From positions 23,208,321 to 23,272,320 of the forward strand of contig JAVDOI010000010.1 in assembly GCA_032191485.1 (NCBI GenBank): a stretch of 64,000 nt of DNA, written 5' to 3'. Below the pieces are notes generated by a model, which saw only the letters and a list, made by a program, of their open reading frames with translations, made no database searches and was not told the origin of the DNA. The position numbers and the translations under genes were made by a program. This document shows, in pieces, positions 13,230-24,501 of the stretch; position 1 is the stretch's first letter, and each line of letters starts with the position of its first letter. The DNA is from Leptoclinus maculatus (taxonomy: Eukaryota > Chordata > Actinopteri > Perciformes > Stichaeidae).

Positions 13230-13435
13230 ACTGCCAGTAGTGTGGGAACACTTTCTATGACATCCCTGTCCTTAATGCATTATGAACATACTTATAATGC
13301 GTTATTTTAATGCTTATAGCACTGTTTAAATAAAGCACTCCAAAAATCACTGCTCTATAGCAATAATCATAACACATTATGAAGCATTTTATAATGATTT
13401 ATGGTAACGTTTGAGCGGCCTGCTCTAGATCATTT
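13230..13435. repeat. ATTATGAA-rich interspersed repeat
   Basis: The words TAATGCATTATGAACATA, CATTATGAAGC and TTATAATGATTTATGG are typical of a widespread palindromic AT-rich teleost MITE. The boundaries are uncertain. Confidence 0.4.
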
Positions 13436-13481
13436 ATAGGACTATGTGGTAGATTACACTGGGTGGTTTAACATGATTTAA

Positions 13482-13622
13482 GGAGCTGTGTAGGATTTAG
13501 TGGCATCTAGTGGTGAAGTTGCAGATTGCAACCAACTACATACACCTCAGCTCACCCCTCCCTTTCCAATATTCTATTCCATTCCTGCCTTTAAATCTGC
13601 CTAAATCCTTCACACTGGTCCT
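13482..13622. mobile_element. Short MITE, GTGTAGGATTTA ends
   Basis: The left end AGCTGTGTAGGATTTAG and the reversed right end CCAGTGTGAAGGATTTAG form an imperfect inverted repeat about 140 bases apart. The interior has the word GTGGCATCTAGTGGTGA, known to me from many fish introns. Too short to encode anything. Confidence 0.6.
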
Positions 13623-14269
13623 TTAACTGCAGTCAGAACCGCTGTAAAGGTTAGGAGGAGTCTGAGTTAAGATGAGGTTAATAGTGATTCAAAGATAAAA
13701 TGCAATAACTCATTAATTAAAGGGTAAAATACAATTCCATCAGTCACAGTGGAAGCAAAACATAATGAAAAGTATAAGCAGGAAACTATCAGCATCGAAC
13801 ACAGATACAATGTTTTTGATAGCTGTTTGAGCCTCTCTGTTCTTTTGTGCTGTTGTTGTTGATATTGTTATTGTTTTGCATGGAATATGGTTGTTTTTAT
13901 TATTAGTTGTCGGGGTACGGATATGTTCAGACCACACTGGCAGAGAACAATGGACCATCTGTGATTAAGAACAATGGTAATGTCAGCACAGTTTAGACAC
14001 AGAGAGAGAGAGAGTCAGGCAGGGGTGAGGGCGAGAGGGGGGGGGGTGAGGAGAGTCAGTGACATGATCAACAGAGGGAGATAGACAGAGGGAAAGATGT
14101 TTATTCATCATTATGGAGTCATGGTTCATGAGGTTTGTTGGAGGGTAGGCTCCCCTCTGTGGAAGCCTTTTAGTGGATTAGTGTTTCTGTCAGTCTCCCC
14201 CTAGTGGTCATCAACTATCACTACATACTGAGACACTAACATTACTACAATACATGTAAGTGCACATAT

Positions 14270-14295
14270 TATAATAATAATAATAATAATAATAA
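14270..14295. repeat. (AAT)n microsatellite
   Basis: Pure ATA/AAT run of about eight units. Confidence 0.9.
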
Positions 14296-14401
14296 GACTG
14301 AAAAATGTGAACATGCTATGATGTGTCAAAAAGATTATACCTGTAGCCAAAGGTGTTAACTTTATTCATCATATTAACTTAATGCAATGTTATTTGTTTG
14401 T

Positions 14402-14456
14402 ATAAGATAAGATAAGATAAGATAATCCTTTATTAGTCCCGCAGTGGGGACATTTA
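14402..14456 (-). mobile_element. LINE 3' tail fragment
   Basis: (ATAAG)n followed by ATCCTTTATTAGTCCCGCAG is, on the minus strand, the 3' end of a common teleost LINE with a pentanucleotide tail. Only the tail remains. Confidence 0.55.
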
Positions 14457-14591
14457 CAGTATGTACACACCTGTCTTTGTAAGGACAATTATGGTTCAGG
14501 CATTAACTTGTTATGGTTAAGGTTAGGGTAAGGAGCTCGGGAAAAAAGGATGTTAATGAGTGTCCTCACAAAGGAAGAAGGTTACATGGTT

Positions 14592-14756
14592 AGGTTACGT
14601 TGTTTCGTTACTTTGTTGCGTTACTTTGTTGCGTTACTTTGTTGCGTTACTTTGTTGCGTTACGTTGTTGCGTTACGTTGTTGCGTTACGTTGTTGCGTT
14701 ACGTTGTTGCGTTACGTTGTTGCGTTACGTTGTTGCGTTACGTTGTTGCGTTGCAA
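14592..14756. repeat. 13-bp GTTGCGTTACGTT minisatellite
   Basis: About twelve tandem 13-bp units. An early GTTGCGTTACTTT variant gives way to GTTGCGTTACGTT. All three plus-strand frames stay open through it, giving Leu/Cys/Val-rich pseudo-proteins. A related TGCGTTGT array lies on the far side of the LINE at 15484-15524. Confidence 0.93.
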
Positions 14757-14814
14757 ACCATGTTTTTTCTAATCTTAACCATAGTTTCCTTGCGTAAACC
14801 TAACTAAAGGTTTC

Positions 14815-15466
14815 ATTACATTACAGTCATTTAGCAGACGCTTTTATCCAAAGCGACTTACAATAAGTGTATTCAACATCGGTATTCAAGAGAACTACTA
14901 ATCACCAGAAGTCATAAGTGCATCTCCTTTTAAACACGTCAGCACGTAAGAGCATAACCCAGAGCCAAAGTACAGTGCAGAAACAAACGAAAACAATAAG
15001 TGCAACAAACTAATATGAAAACAATAAGTGCAACAAGTGCTAAGTGGAAGGCTCAGGTCTGTCCTGACGTCAGTGGGGAGTTCATTCCACCACTGTGGGG
15101 CCAGGACAGGAAACAGACGTGACCGGGTCGATCGGCCACAGGGACCTCTGAGCGACGGGGCGACCGATCGCCCCGAGGCAGCAGAGAGAAGTGGTCGGGC
15201 GGGGGTGTAGGGCTTGACCATGGCCTGGAGATAGGAAGGAGCTGTTCCTTTCACTGCCCTGTAGGCACCAGAGTCTTAAACTGGATGAGCTCTTACAGGG
15301 AGCCAGTGTAGAGAACGGAGAAGGGAAGTTGTGTGGGAGAACTTGGGGCGATTGAACACCAGACGAGCTGCAGCTTTCTGGACAAGCTCCAGAGGTCTGA
15401 TGGCCGACGCCGGGGCTCCGGCAAGTAGAGAGTTGCAGTAGACCAGGCGGGAGATGAACCACAACG
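14815..15466 (-). pseudogene. 5'-truncated CR1/L2-like LINE, RT C-terminal remnant
   Basis: On the minus strand the sequence encodes the C-terminal end of a non-LTR reverse transcriptase. Successive blocks are YCNSLLAG, AAARLVFNRPKFSH, LLRSLHWLPV, GTAPSYLQAMVKPYTPAR and LAPQWWNELPTDVRT, broken by frameshifts. The element then ends in its 3' tail (AGTCATTTAGCAGACGC read on plus, 14825 onward) with a short CATTA-type repeat. Everything upstream of about 15466 is missing, as in most dead LINE copies. The 3' tail matches the tail of the SINE at 43971-44115. Confidence 0.88.
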
Positions 15467-15483
15467 CTAACCACTTGACATTG

Positions 15484-15524
15484 TGCGTTGTTGCGTTGTT
15501 GCGTTGTTGCGTTGCTGCGTTGTT
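15484..15524. repeat. 8-bp GCGTTGTT minisatellite
   Basis: Four to five units of GCGTTGTT, similar in sequence to the 13-bp array on the other side of the LINE. Confidence 0.8.
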
Positions 15525-17209
15525 TCGAATCCGGAAATGTACAATGACAAAAAAATTTCTAGCGACTGGGTTGCTTATGAAAACAAAGCAAAATAACTAG
15601 AGTTGTTGCACATCACGATTTGATTTTTGTTGCTTTTGAAGTATCAAAATAATACCGTGTGTCACATATCGTATATCACAACTCATCTGACCAGTGATGG
15701 CAGCGATTCAGTATACTCAGTTCAGCTTCTCTTTAACTAAACGTCACTACATTACACGGTACAAGATGAACTGTATGGCACGGTTTTGTTCTTTGCCAGA
15801 AGAAAGAAGAAGGGTGTGAATAAAAATGAAGATGTTCAAAAGGGTTTCCAAGGCTCCTACTTGTCACAATATTATTCTAGAAAAATGTTATTAAAAAAAA
15901 GAGTTTTAACTAAATGGTTATTGCTAATATGATAATCCTGACAAAGGGTGACCACGGTTTAGCCTGTAGTTGTTATTAGGCAGATCAATATCAGTAGCAC
16001 TCCTGCACTGTTTGTCAAATGAAATGTGAATATTGCTAGCATTTGAACTGCATGGTCAATTGTTTTGTGTTGTTAATCTGACAGCAGTAAGACAATCTGT
16101 GGACAGTGGAGCCTCCAGCAACATGTTAACTGAGGGGAGACGGGCGGCTGCATTTTGGACCAAATGGTGTGCCATATTGACGCCTGTTTAGAATTCTGAC
16201 CCTGAGCTGAGGGCTTTATGCAAATATATGACAGTAATTTAATTAATCAGTGAAAGGGGATTTACTATCTGACACTGTGAGGATTTTAATGCTGACATAT
16301 GGTTGGTTTGTTTGTCAGGACTGCTGGAACAAACAATGATGAGCAGGAGGAACCAACGCTACATAATATACCAGTGTAATAGCGTCCTTCGTGTATTAAG
16401 CGTGTTTGTTAAGAAAAAATGGTATGACTTCAATTATTTAAAAAAAATAACTTTTACCGTATCTCACATGAGCTTCATTCTGTCATTTCAATGTGATGAC
16501 TTTGTCATTCAAGTTGTTTCTAATGACTTCTTGTCATTGTTTTCTGTTTCTGTTTTAGTTAGCGCTTTTTAAAAATACACATTTATTTAAAAAGTCAAAA
16601 GCATTCCACCCTTGTTTTAATAGATATAACTATTTATTGAGTTCCTGTTTGCCATGCGTCCTAATTTAAAGTATTACACACTACCAAGGCCCTCTATCAG
16701 CTGCAGCACACACAGACTTACTCATGTACTCTAATTCTGTGTTACACAATACGCATATTAACTGTAACTTTCCTAAAATGATAATGGTCAGTTATTTTTT
16801 TCAGATGACATTAATTACATTACTAATAATGTTTTGAGAATAATCAGTTTACATTTCGCTATAGTGGTTGTTTATTCTTGGGGGTCCCCAGTAAGTAGTC
16901 CTTGTTGGTATGCTGGTAGGATCACTCGCATCTGTTGTGTCCCATTGACAGTATAGGCTGTTCTCCAGCTGGATACATGATTATGTCATTAGTTCTCGTA
17001 GACGGACAGTACCACAGGGATGCGGCAGAGGAGCAGCGCGAGACCTGCATCAAGCACACTAGCAGAGCGACACAATACAGGAAACAGTTAGGAGTTCCCT
17101 TCAAAATAAAATATTTTCACTGTAAAATGAGGAAATACGGTGAGTGAACAGAACATTGAGGGATATAAATATCACGTATGATGCATATTATGTTATGCCT
17201 GTCACTCGT
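15525..17209. other. Non-coding stretch
   Basis: AT-rich intergenic sequence. I see no exon with credible splice sites, no tRNA and no tandem repeat of note. Confidence 0.45.
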
Positions 17210-17700
17210 GTTGTTTCGTGCGCTGACATGTAAACGCTACAATATAACTTTCTCATTCGACCTGATCTTATGTTGAAAGGTTGGACAGGAAGTCCGGTTT
17301 ACTGTTTTAGCCCGACGCTCCGCATCTGTGAGTGCACTAACGGGCTAACGGGCTTCCTCTCCTGGTTACGGTCTTTGCGGTCAGAGAGAAGCTGGCTGAG
17401 AGTTGAAGGACGGTTACCGTCAATCTGCTGCTAGATTCACACTGCTGCTGCTGCACGAGCTGCTGCTGCACGAGCCCTGTCGGTAACGGAGGCGACAGTC
17501 AGAGGATGAGAGCGCGAGCACTGCAGTAATGATGCGTTTTATCCTGGACTGCCTGAGGACACCGAGAGCGAGAAACCCGAAGGATGAAGGGTAAAATGAC
17601 CGTAAACTGTTCCCATGCATCACATGTAAAACAAGTGTTTTATAGCTACACATGCACGAGTCGCATGGTTTCGTCACGGTATGACGGGTTTCAACTTTTG
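17210..17700. promoter_or_regulatory. CpG-rich stretch, possible promoter
   Basis: CpG dinucleotides are clearly denser here than in the flanks, and the segment is free of interspersed repeats. It includes GCTGCTGCTGCACGA repeats near 17440-17475. An ATGATG near 17528 opens a 20-codon frame ending just before a GT at about 17590 (GAAGG|GTAAAA), which would be a phase-2 donor. This could be the promoter and first exon of an unseen gene, or a non-coding 5' exon of the gene at 24301, but no partner exon was found. Confidence 0.35.
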
Positions 17701-17829
17701 ACCAACAAAAACGTGACTAAATGGAGGCTACCCGGTTCAATAGACACCTTTAGGCTTTAATGAAATAGTGTCGGCTGCAGCAGCTCAGGGCCTGCCCGAG
17801 GTTTCTTCATTAGTAACCTGTGACATCAC

Positions 17830-18120
17830 TAACTAGCTGCAGGTACTAGTAACCAACTACACATTACTCAAGTGGATACTATTGTAACGTGTTTACTTGA
17901 GTACAACCGTGTTATGCTACTCCACAGATCAGAGGGAACTCTGGTACTTTTAAATCCACTACATTTTACTGAAGTTACTTGCTTTGCAGATCAAATTTTA
18001 ATCCGAAACATATGAATTGCACCTGGGTTAAAGTACCCAGCAGTATTTAAAGTCAACCTCACTTCAGCCAGCTAAAAGCTGCTCAGGCTACTACACATGC
18101 ATGTATCTGCAATAATATCC
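17830..18120. repeat. Interspersed repeat rich in TACTTTTACT words
   Basis: Segments such as CACATTACTCAAGTGG, CTGGTACTTTTA, CCACTACATTTTACTG and CTTCAGCCAGCTAAAA match the same family at 21360-21500, 22510-22920, 33736-33930 and (reversed) 61010-61400. It is a widespread teleost non-coding repeat of uncertain class. Confidence 0.5.
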
Positions 18121-18347
18121 AAATAATACCAAAGACAGCCCGGTTGATAGTAGGGGTGCAACGGATCACAAAGAAAAGGGGAGGAGTCAAATATAACTTT
18201 GCTTTCTATTTATCAATTAAAGAACTTCAAGAACACTTAAAGCAAAGAACTTTGGGCTATAGTCTTACATGAAAACTATTTAATTTATTTTCATAAAGAT
18301 GAGAATATATCTACATTGTGTGGGCAAAGGGTAGCGCCAGATGTGTG

Positions 18348-18410
18348 TCAGAATCAGCTTTATTGGCCATGTACAAGTTGATCTCCACGTACATACACAG
18401 AATTTACAAA
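18348..18410 (-). mobile_element. LINE 3' tail fragment
   Basis: TCAGAATCAGCTTTATTGGC is the reverse of a common teleost LINE 3' end (..AATAAAGCTGATTCTGA). Only the tail is seen. Confidence 0.5.
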
Positions 18411-18523
18411 TAAACAGGGAAACAAATTAAAAACAAGGAAAACAAAAAACAGTAGAACAGATGTAAGAATAAACATTTAACGACTATGTACAATATAAAT
18501 ATATATCCAAAAAGTATATATAT

Positions 18524-19534
18524 TAGTGCTGGGCAACGATTGCAATTTTTAATCGTATGATTTTTTTGCGATTAATCGCATTGTTAATCGCAAAGTTCAA
18601 TAATGAATTCAAAAGTAGTGTATTGTGCACTTTTATTTTAAAGTACTGCTATATGAACAAAATAATAACATTTGGTTTATAAACACTTTAAACACATCCG
18701 GTTCTTTTTAACAGCAGTATTCCCTTTACACAGTAGCAGTTATAACACAGTTATAATGATTCTGATAATAGATATTCAGCCGGTGTTCACAACTTTATCT
18801 TCATGTGTAAGAGATGATATTTAAATATACACCTTGAAAACTGCAAACCTATCTACGTCATGTTTTTATGTTTGTTAAATTCTCAGTAGCGATAACTGAT
18901 AAATTATGCTTATTATACATATTACAAACAAAACAACTTTAAAAACAAAAAAAGTTTTTTTTTTAATTAATCATTGCTTTTTTGCTTATTTTGGTATTTT
19001 GGTCAGACACATATGCAACGCTGATTACCGTAATATGTGTGGTATTTGTTATAAATGTACGTTGGTACATAGAGGGTGATAAGAAGCTGTACCTGGAGGG
19101 CCTTAGGACCCAGGGGAGTGTAGGTGAAGCATGGAACCTGTAGTCTGCACCGTGTCAGTAACCTGCACGAGGAAGTTAAGCTAATAAAGAGTTGAGTTAA
19201 GAGCAGTTTGTTCTCTCGTGCTATATGTTCATTTAAAAACACCACAATATGTAGTTTAATATTGTCACGACTTATCCTGTAACGAGACGATCGCTCGTGT
19301 GTGTGAGACAGGAGGGACCAACGGTGACGGAGTGAAGGGGGGTTCCGGAACGGGCGTGTCACCCGGGGGGGGGGGCAGCAGCAGCAGGAAGTGATGTCAC
19401 ACAAACAGCTGTACACCGCTCGCTGCCTGGTTCTTGTGTTAAAAATGTCCGCGTTAACGCGCGATAAAATAATTGTCGGCGTTAATTAATGAATGTGTTA
19501 ACGCGATAATAACGCGTTAACTTGCCCAGCACTA
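18524..19534. mobile_element. Nested hAT-type element, TAGTGCTGGGCAA ends
   Basis: TAGTGCTGGGCAA at the left and TTGCCCAGCACTA at the right are perfect 13-bp inverted termini. The subterminal regions are rich in TTAATCGC and CGCGTTAAC words, as in a familiar group of non-autonomous teleost hAT elements. It sits in a TATATA target, so the 8-bp duplication (probably GTATATAT) is ambiguous by slippage. Confidence 0.85.
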
Positions 19535-19567
19535 GTATATATATACTGTATATTTATGAACATAGAG

Positions 19568-19730
19568 TGTCTGTGTGACTCTCACAGAGGGGGCGTGTCT
19601 ACAGCACCTGTCTGTGTGACTCTCACAGAGGGGGCGTGTCTACAGCACCTGTCTGTGTGACTCTCAGAGAGGGGGCGTGTCTACAGCACCTGTCTGTGTG
19701 ACTCTCACAGAGGGGGCGTGTCTGCTGCTC
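19568..19730. repeat. 41-bp tandem repeat, about 4 copies
   Basis: The unit contains GTGTGACTCTCACAGAGGGG and TGTCTACAGCACC. Copies are nearly identical, with one CAGAGA variant in the third. Confidence 0.92.
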
Positions 19731-20335
19731 CTCCGTGATGAAGTGAGCGGTCAGTCTTTTCCTCTTCATAGAGGAACAAGCTTCATACTGAAGTGGGTGC
19801 GTGAGTGGATTTCGTAGCGTGGCTCAAGCATTTTAACCAGATTTTGAAATCCTTTGTTTTCCACAACGGAGTGTCCCCCGTCACTGACAGACGGGATGGT
19901 GTCTCTTCATATGTGTGGACATGACGATGTATTGTCGTTATCGTATATTTCTCTTCAAGTAACGCCTACATACCGTAACGGTTTTGTCCACCACCCTTAT
20001 CCGTCATTATAAGTTACAGGGAAGACTAAATGCTCCCAAACTTGTGACTTAAATGACCCGGGGGCTTCTGAAGTTCCTCCGCTCGCCGTGACTTTCACCG
20101 TTAAATGCTTTTAACCTGCTCCGGTCACGTGAACACACTACTGCTTTATATCTGTTCACTGACACTCTGCATTGATATTCGGGGACTTGTTACTTGAAAA
20201 GGAACAGCAGCAGTAAAACTGTATTACACACTATGAGGATTACACTGTAAAAATAAAAAAAACATACTCAATTGATCCGCGGTTCACGAGTGTGCCGAAC
20301 CGGGAGGGGTGATCCGTTACACCACTAGTTGATGA

Positions 20336-22924
20336 TGATCCTGGTGTCAATATTGGAGAGACAAATATTTATAAACATAAACACATAACATAAAGGAATC
20401 ACTCTGATTTTATTCAATTTAACTAAGTCTTTTTAGAAATTGAGATCAAGATGCTGCACACACTAATGATGGCATGAGGGGTGAAGTAGGCCCACTCCAT
20501 TTGGAAGTCAGTATTTGTTCAATGTATAGAGTTATCACATTTTGTTTTCCTATGTAAAATAAACACAATATTGGAGACGTTATGAGTAGGGCTGGACGGA
20601 ATAGTTTGAAGTTCCATTTAATTTATTTTTAGTGACTTGGTGAAATATTGCACGCAGTAATCTCTCACACTCAGTCCTCGTCTTTGTAATTGTCTTTCTC
20701 CAAAAGTCACAATTTGATTGAAAAATTATAGATGTAATCATTTCCAAAATTCACCTGTTTTTATCTAACGAAATGTTCTTCAATCCATGTTTGTTGGTGT
20801 TTAGTCGTCAAAAACCACATTTTCACTGCAGTAACAACTGCTTGCTCTCCCGCTTGTTGCACACAAAGGAAGGATGCAGCTGTATCTACAGGGCAGTTTA
20901 TCATCTACCAGTACCATGATTAACATGTACAGAAACAAAATGACACAGAGTCATATTTTTACCATTTTAAGGGTGATGACATAATAAAACATTAAGACAG
21001 ACATTTAAAGCATTATTGAAAACCTCAAGAAACATTTTATAATTAATTTAGTCAGCTATTACTACAGACGCATTAACATCTCTTATCATCGAGTCAGCTT
21101 CATATTTCATTCACAACTTGAGTTGAAGACCGGCACACCTCAGCTTTTTGTTTTATTGCTAGTACTCTTAATACTTAAAATGCCCAAACTGAGTGGAGCT
21201 CTCTGGTGTTTCTAAAGGACCTCAAATCTAGTTTGGCATTTCTGTACGGCAATTCGTTGTTACTTTCCGGCCTACATATACATCAATATCCATATATCCA
21301 TATGCAGTAAGCTAATGTCATCCGATATATCGGCCTTGCTGATTATAATATAAAATACAAAATAATTAACATTATGTTCTAATGTGTACTTTCACATTTT
21401 ATACTTTAAGTACCTCTTGCAGGACTTTTAATGGAGTACATTTACATTGAGGCTTTTACAAGAGGATATTCATATGTACTTGTTTTACCTATTTGATTAA
21501 AAAGGTGCTAAATCAATCACAGCCTATCAGAGACATGGAGAACTCATTTGGAGTCATGTTTGTGTCCACCTGATGAACGTAGTACTCACTCTCTAATAGC
21601 TCTGCTTTGGTCTCAAAAAGCTCTGCAGAGCTGCTGTCGGCTGATTATTCTCTGAATACTCTCACATCACACAAAGTCGTCTGATTCAATGCTGTAGTTT
21701 AACTGGAATTAAATGTATTTCTTTGTCCTTTACAGCGTACATATCTACTATGTCAATTAATTGTCTTTTTAACTTCATTCAAGAGAAAAATCTTGCATCA
21801 AGCAGTAACCTCAGCGTTTTATCACACATTATTCTTAAATAGTATTGTCTTACGACATGGCTGGAAGGACCTAGCTGCTGAGGTAACAGAATGACTGACC
21901 TTCATTGACAATGAAACTTGTGTCAAATAGTCCCGCTCATTTCAAATGAAAGCATTTTGAATGAGTTATTGATGAAGTGAGACGGTTCCATTTATTTCTT
22001 TTAACAGATCAGAAGAGCATCAATGTATGAATGAGAGAACGCATGAAGGAGTCCTCTCCCTGGCAGTAACTGGGTTAACATCATCTGGACTGACACAGTG
22101 GCTGTACCGCTCACTGTCGAGCCCACACTCAACATTGAACAAAATGGCCATGCATTAAAACCTTTAAAGTTGTGTATTCATTATAATTCATGTGCACACA
22201 TTCTAGAGCTTACTTTCAAGTAAGTCATTAGCTAGAACATGAAGATTCATGGTGTACATTCTCTGGTTCCAGCAGCTCAAACACGGCCATATGGCAGTCA
22301 ATGGAATATCTTATTGGGGGGGGGTTGAGTATTGATCGGACACAACTAGCAATCTTAATACATCACCTGGGGTCTGCAAAGAATGTAATGGGTATTATTT
22401 ACAACAGGGCTCCGGAAGAACCGTTCCAAATTTGTCACTTGGTCGCAGCATTTTGTGTTTGGTCCAGCATGGTATGTATATTCATCAGTGATACAAAGTA
22501 CACGGCTTAACAAGCTTAAGTAACATTTTGATGCTACTTTTCACTATATTTCAGATTGGAAAATTGTACTTTTTACTGCACTACATTAATTTACAAGTAC
22601 TGTATATGAAATACAATGCATTGTTATACAGTCTATGAAACCACCCAGCAGTATAAACATTGTAAAATGTGCTCTATTGCAGCCAGCTACAAAATGAAAA
22701 TGCATCTTACATGTTACTGTATTAATAATAATTTGATATTATAATATATAATAATAACAACTAAAGAGCCCATTTGGCTCCGTAGAAGGTACTGTAACTT
22801 TTACTAAAATAATAAATAAATAATTACATACTTTTGCTTCAGTAAGATTGTGTTTTTTACATCGTGTTATTAGTATTTTTACTTAAGTAAAACATCTTAG
22901 TACTTGTACGTGGACTGCCACTTT
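20336..22924. other. Non-coding stretch with old interspersed repeats
   Basis: No gene seen. Fragments of the TACTTTTACT-type repeat occur at about 21360-21500 and 22510-22920. The remainder is AT-rich, with a G8 run at 22317-22324. Confidence 0.45.
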
Positions 22925-23415
22925 GAAGCCTCGACATGGCTGTAGCCATCTTTGTTTTGTCCCGTTGCCATCTTGTTTTTTTTGCAACCAGACGTGACAT
23001 GAGAGGGGTGGAGCTAGGTACAACCGAATGCTGAATAGGACATTTTCAAGTGACCAAAATAGTACAATTAACTTTCATGAAGTGAAAACACACTGTGAAA
23101 GGGTTAAAGTTCTAAGACAAAAACCAGACAATCACTGTGTAGCCCCGCCCCTAAAGCATCCCCTGCTTTATGGTCTGTTTGACTCTAAATGGACCATAAT
23201 GTACTAAATGAACATCATGCTGTATTGAAGAAGACTTGAAACTATAGATTGAGACCATAAACTCATGTTTACAATGTTTACTGAGGTAATAAATCAAGAG
23301 AGAAGTAGAGTCATTTTCTATAGACTTCTATAGAACCAGAGGAGTCGCCCCCTGGTGGTCACTAGAGAGAATGCAGCTTTGGCTTCAGAACCAGATGTTG
23401 CTGCCTGGTTTTTAG
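22925..23415 (+). repeat. Dispersed ~0.5-kb repeat, copy 2 of 3
   Basis: Same family and orientation as 3986-4515. Long near-identical blocks run from about 23070 to 23370. Confidence 0.82.
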
Positions 23416-23955
23416 CTCGTTTTATTGCCCTGATAAACTTTACTGTACACTAGCTGCTCAGCACCGAACAACAGACCACGTTAGTGACTAAAACCAAAAA
23501 AGAGAGTGAATACTGGACTTACATTCATTAGATGGAAACAAACATATGGAAAGGGTTGGATATAGTCCAAAATGGCTGCTGACCAAAAGCAACTGACATG
23601 CAAGTGGTTCTGTACACACTTTTGATTACATTAGATTTGATCATTTGTGCTTAACGTGTTCACCATATCCACGTGATTGATAATATGTCAAGTGTCCATA
23701 TGTGCAGCTTTAATTATTCTCTTACTTATAGTCTGCTGCACAGCATTGTGTAGTGTCTTACTATTCATATTATATTTTAATAATAACGCAACACACAAAT
23801 GCATGATTTGATGTCAATGATTGATGCGGTTAAGACGTTTTACAGTTAATCATCTGGACACATTTTTAAAATGAATAATTATTGATTGGTTGGTAACGGT
23901 GCAGACTGCTGTGCGTGCTCTCCAGGATTTTTATGAATGGCTCAGTCACTGCTTT

Positions 23956-23959
<4 letters not shown>

Positions 23960-24023
<64 letters not shown>
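23960..24023. repeat. (GT)n microsatellite upstream of EPS15-like gene
   Basis: Pure GT run of about 32 units, ending 278 bases before the ATG at 24301. Confidence 0.98.
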
Positions 24024-24026
<3 letters not shown>

Positions 24027-24220
24027 GACTGATGCATACTGCAGTGGTGGTGATGGAGTGGGGGAGGAGGAGAGACCGAGGAGAGGAGGTGAGAGATGTG
24101 TGAGGAAGGAGGGGGAGAAGCATGAAGGGAGGAGACTAGAGGAGAGGAAATACACCCCCCCTCCCTCCCCCCTTCCCTTTCTCACATTGGTGCATTCTGC
24201 CCGTGTGCATCTATCACCCC

Positions 24221-24222
<2 letters not shown>

Positions 24223-24251
<29 letters not shown>
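24223..24251. repeat. (CA)n microsatellite in 5' region of EPS15-like gene
   Basis: About 14 CA units ending 49 bases before the start codon. The following CTCCGCCTCCTCTGCAG (24252 onward) looks like a splice acceptor, so the 5' UTR could be spliced. Confidence 0.95.
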
Positions 24252-24253
<2 letters not shown>

Positions 24254-24300
24254 CAGCTCCGCCTCCTCTGCAGTGTAGCGACAGCTAGCGAGGGGCAGCA

Positions 24301-24501
24301 ATGGAGGAGCGAGCAGTGCAGCAGGAAAAAATAGAGGGATCGTGGGAAGGAGGGCACGACGGAGGGAAGGCGGACTGGAAGAGCGACCGCTCCCTCTCCT
24401 CCCTCCTTAAACACTCCTGTCTCCTCTGCTGGTCGTCCCCCAGGGACACCGACGTCGTGGAGACGGACGAGCGGGTCCTCGCCAAGGCAGTCGAGATCAG
24501 A
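24301..24501 (+). CDS. EPS15-like exon 1
   Basis: Encodes residues 1-67, starting MEERAVQQ in a good Kozak context (GCAGCAATGG). Ends ATC AGA|GTAAG, phase 0. No domain is recognised; it is charged, with one LLKHSCLLCW hydrophobic patch. Confidence 0.8.

Larger units (their letters stand above)
18151..20327. mobile_element. hAT-type element, TAGGGGTGCAACGG ends, with nested insertions
   Basis: The left terminus is TAGGGGTGCAACGGATCAC. The right terminus is GTGATCCGTTACACCACTA, an imperfect inverted copy. Flanks are GTTGATAG (18143-18150) and GTTGATGA (20328-20335), matching 6 of 8, consistent with a decayed 8-bp hAT duplication. The 2177-bp interior contains a LINE tail (18348-18410), a second hAT-type element (18524-19534) and a 41-bp tandem array (19568-19730). 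No transposase frame is left. Confidence 0.75.

Noticed and set aside
14550..14807. Leu/Cys/Val-rich frames over the 13-bp array
   Set aside because: All three frames are open through GTTGCGTTACGTT units. This is a repeat artefact.
19003..19416. 137-codon minus-strand frame in the nested hAT element
   Set aside because: No transposase motif; it crosses low-complexity G-runs and subterminal repeat words.
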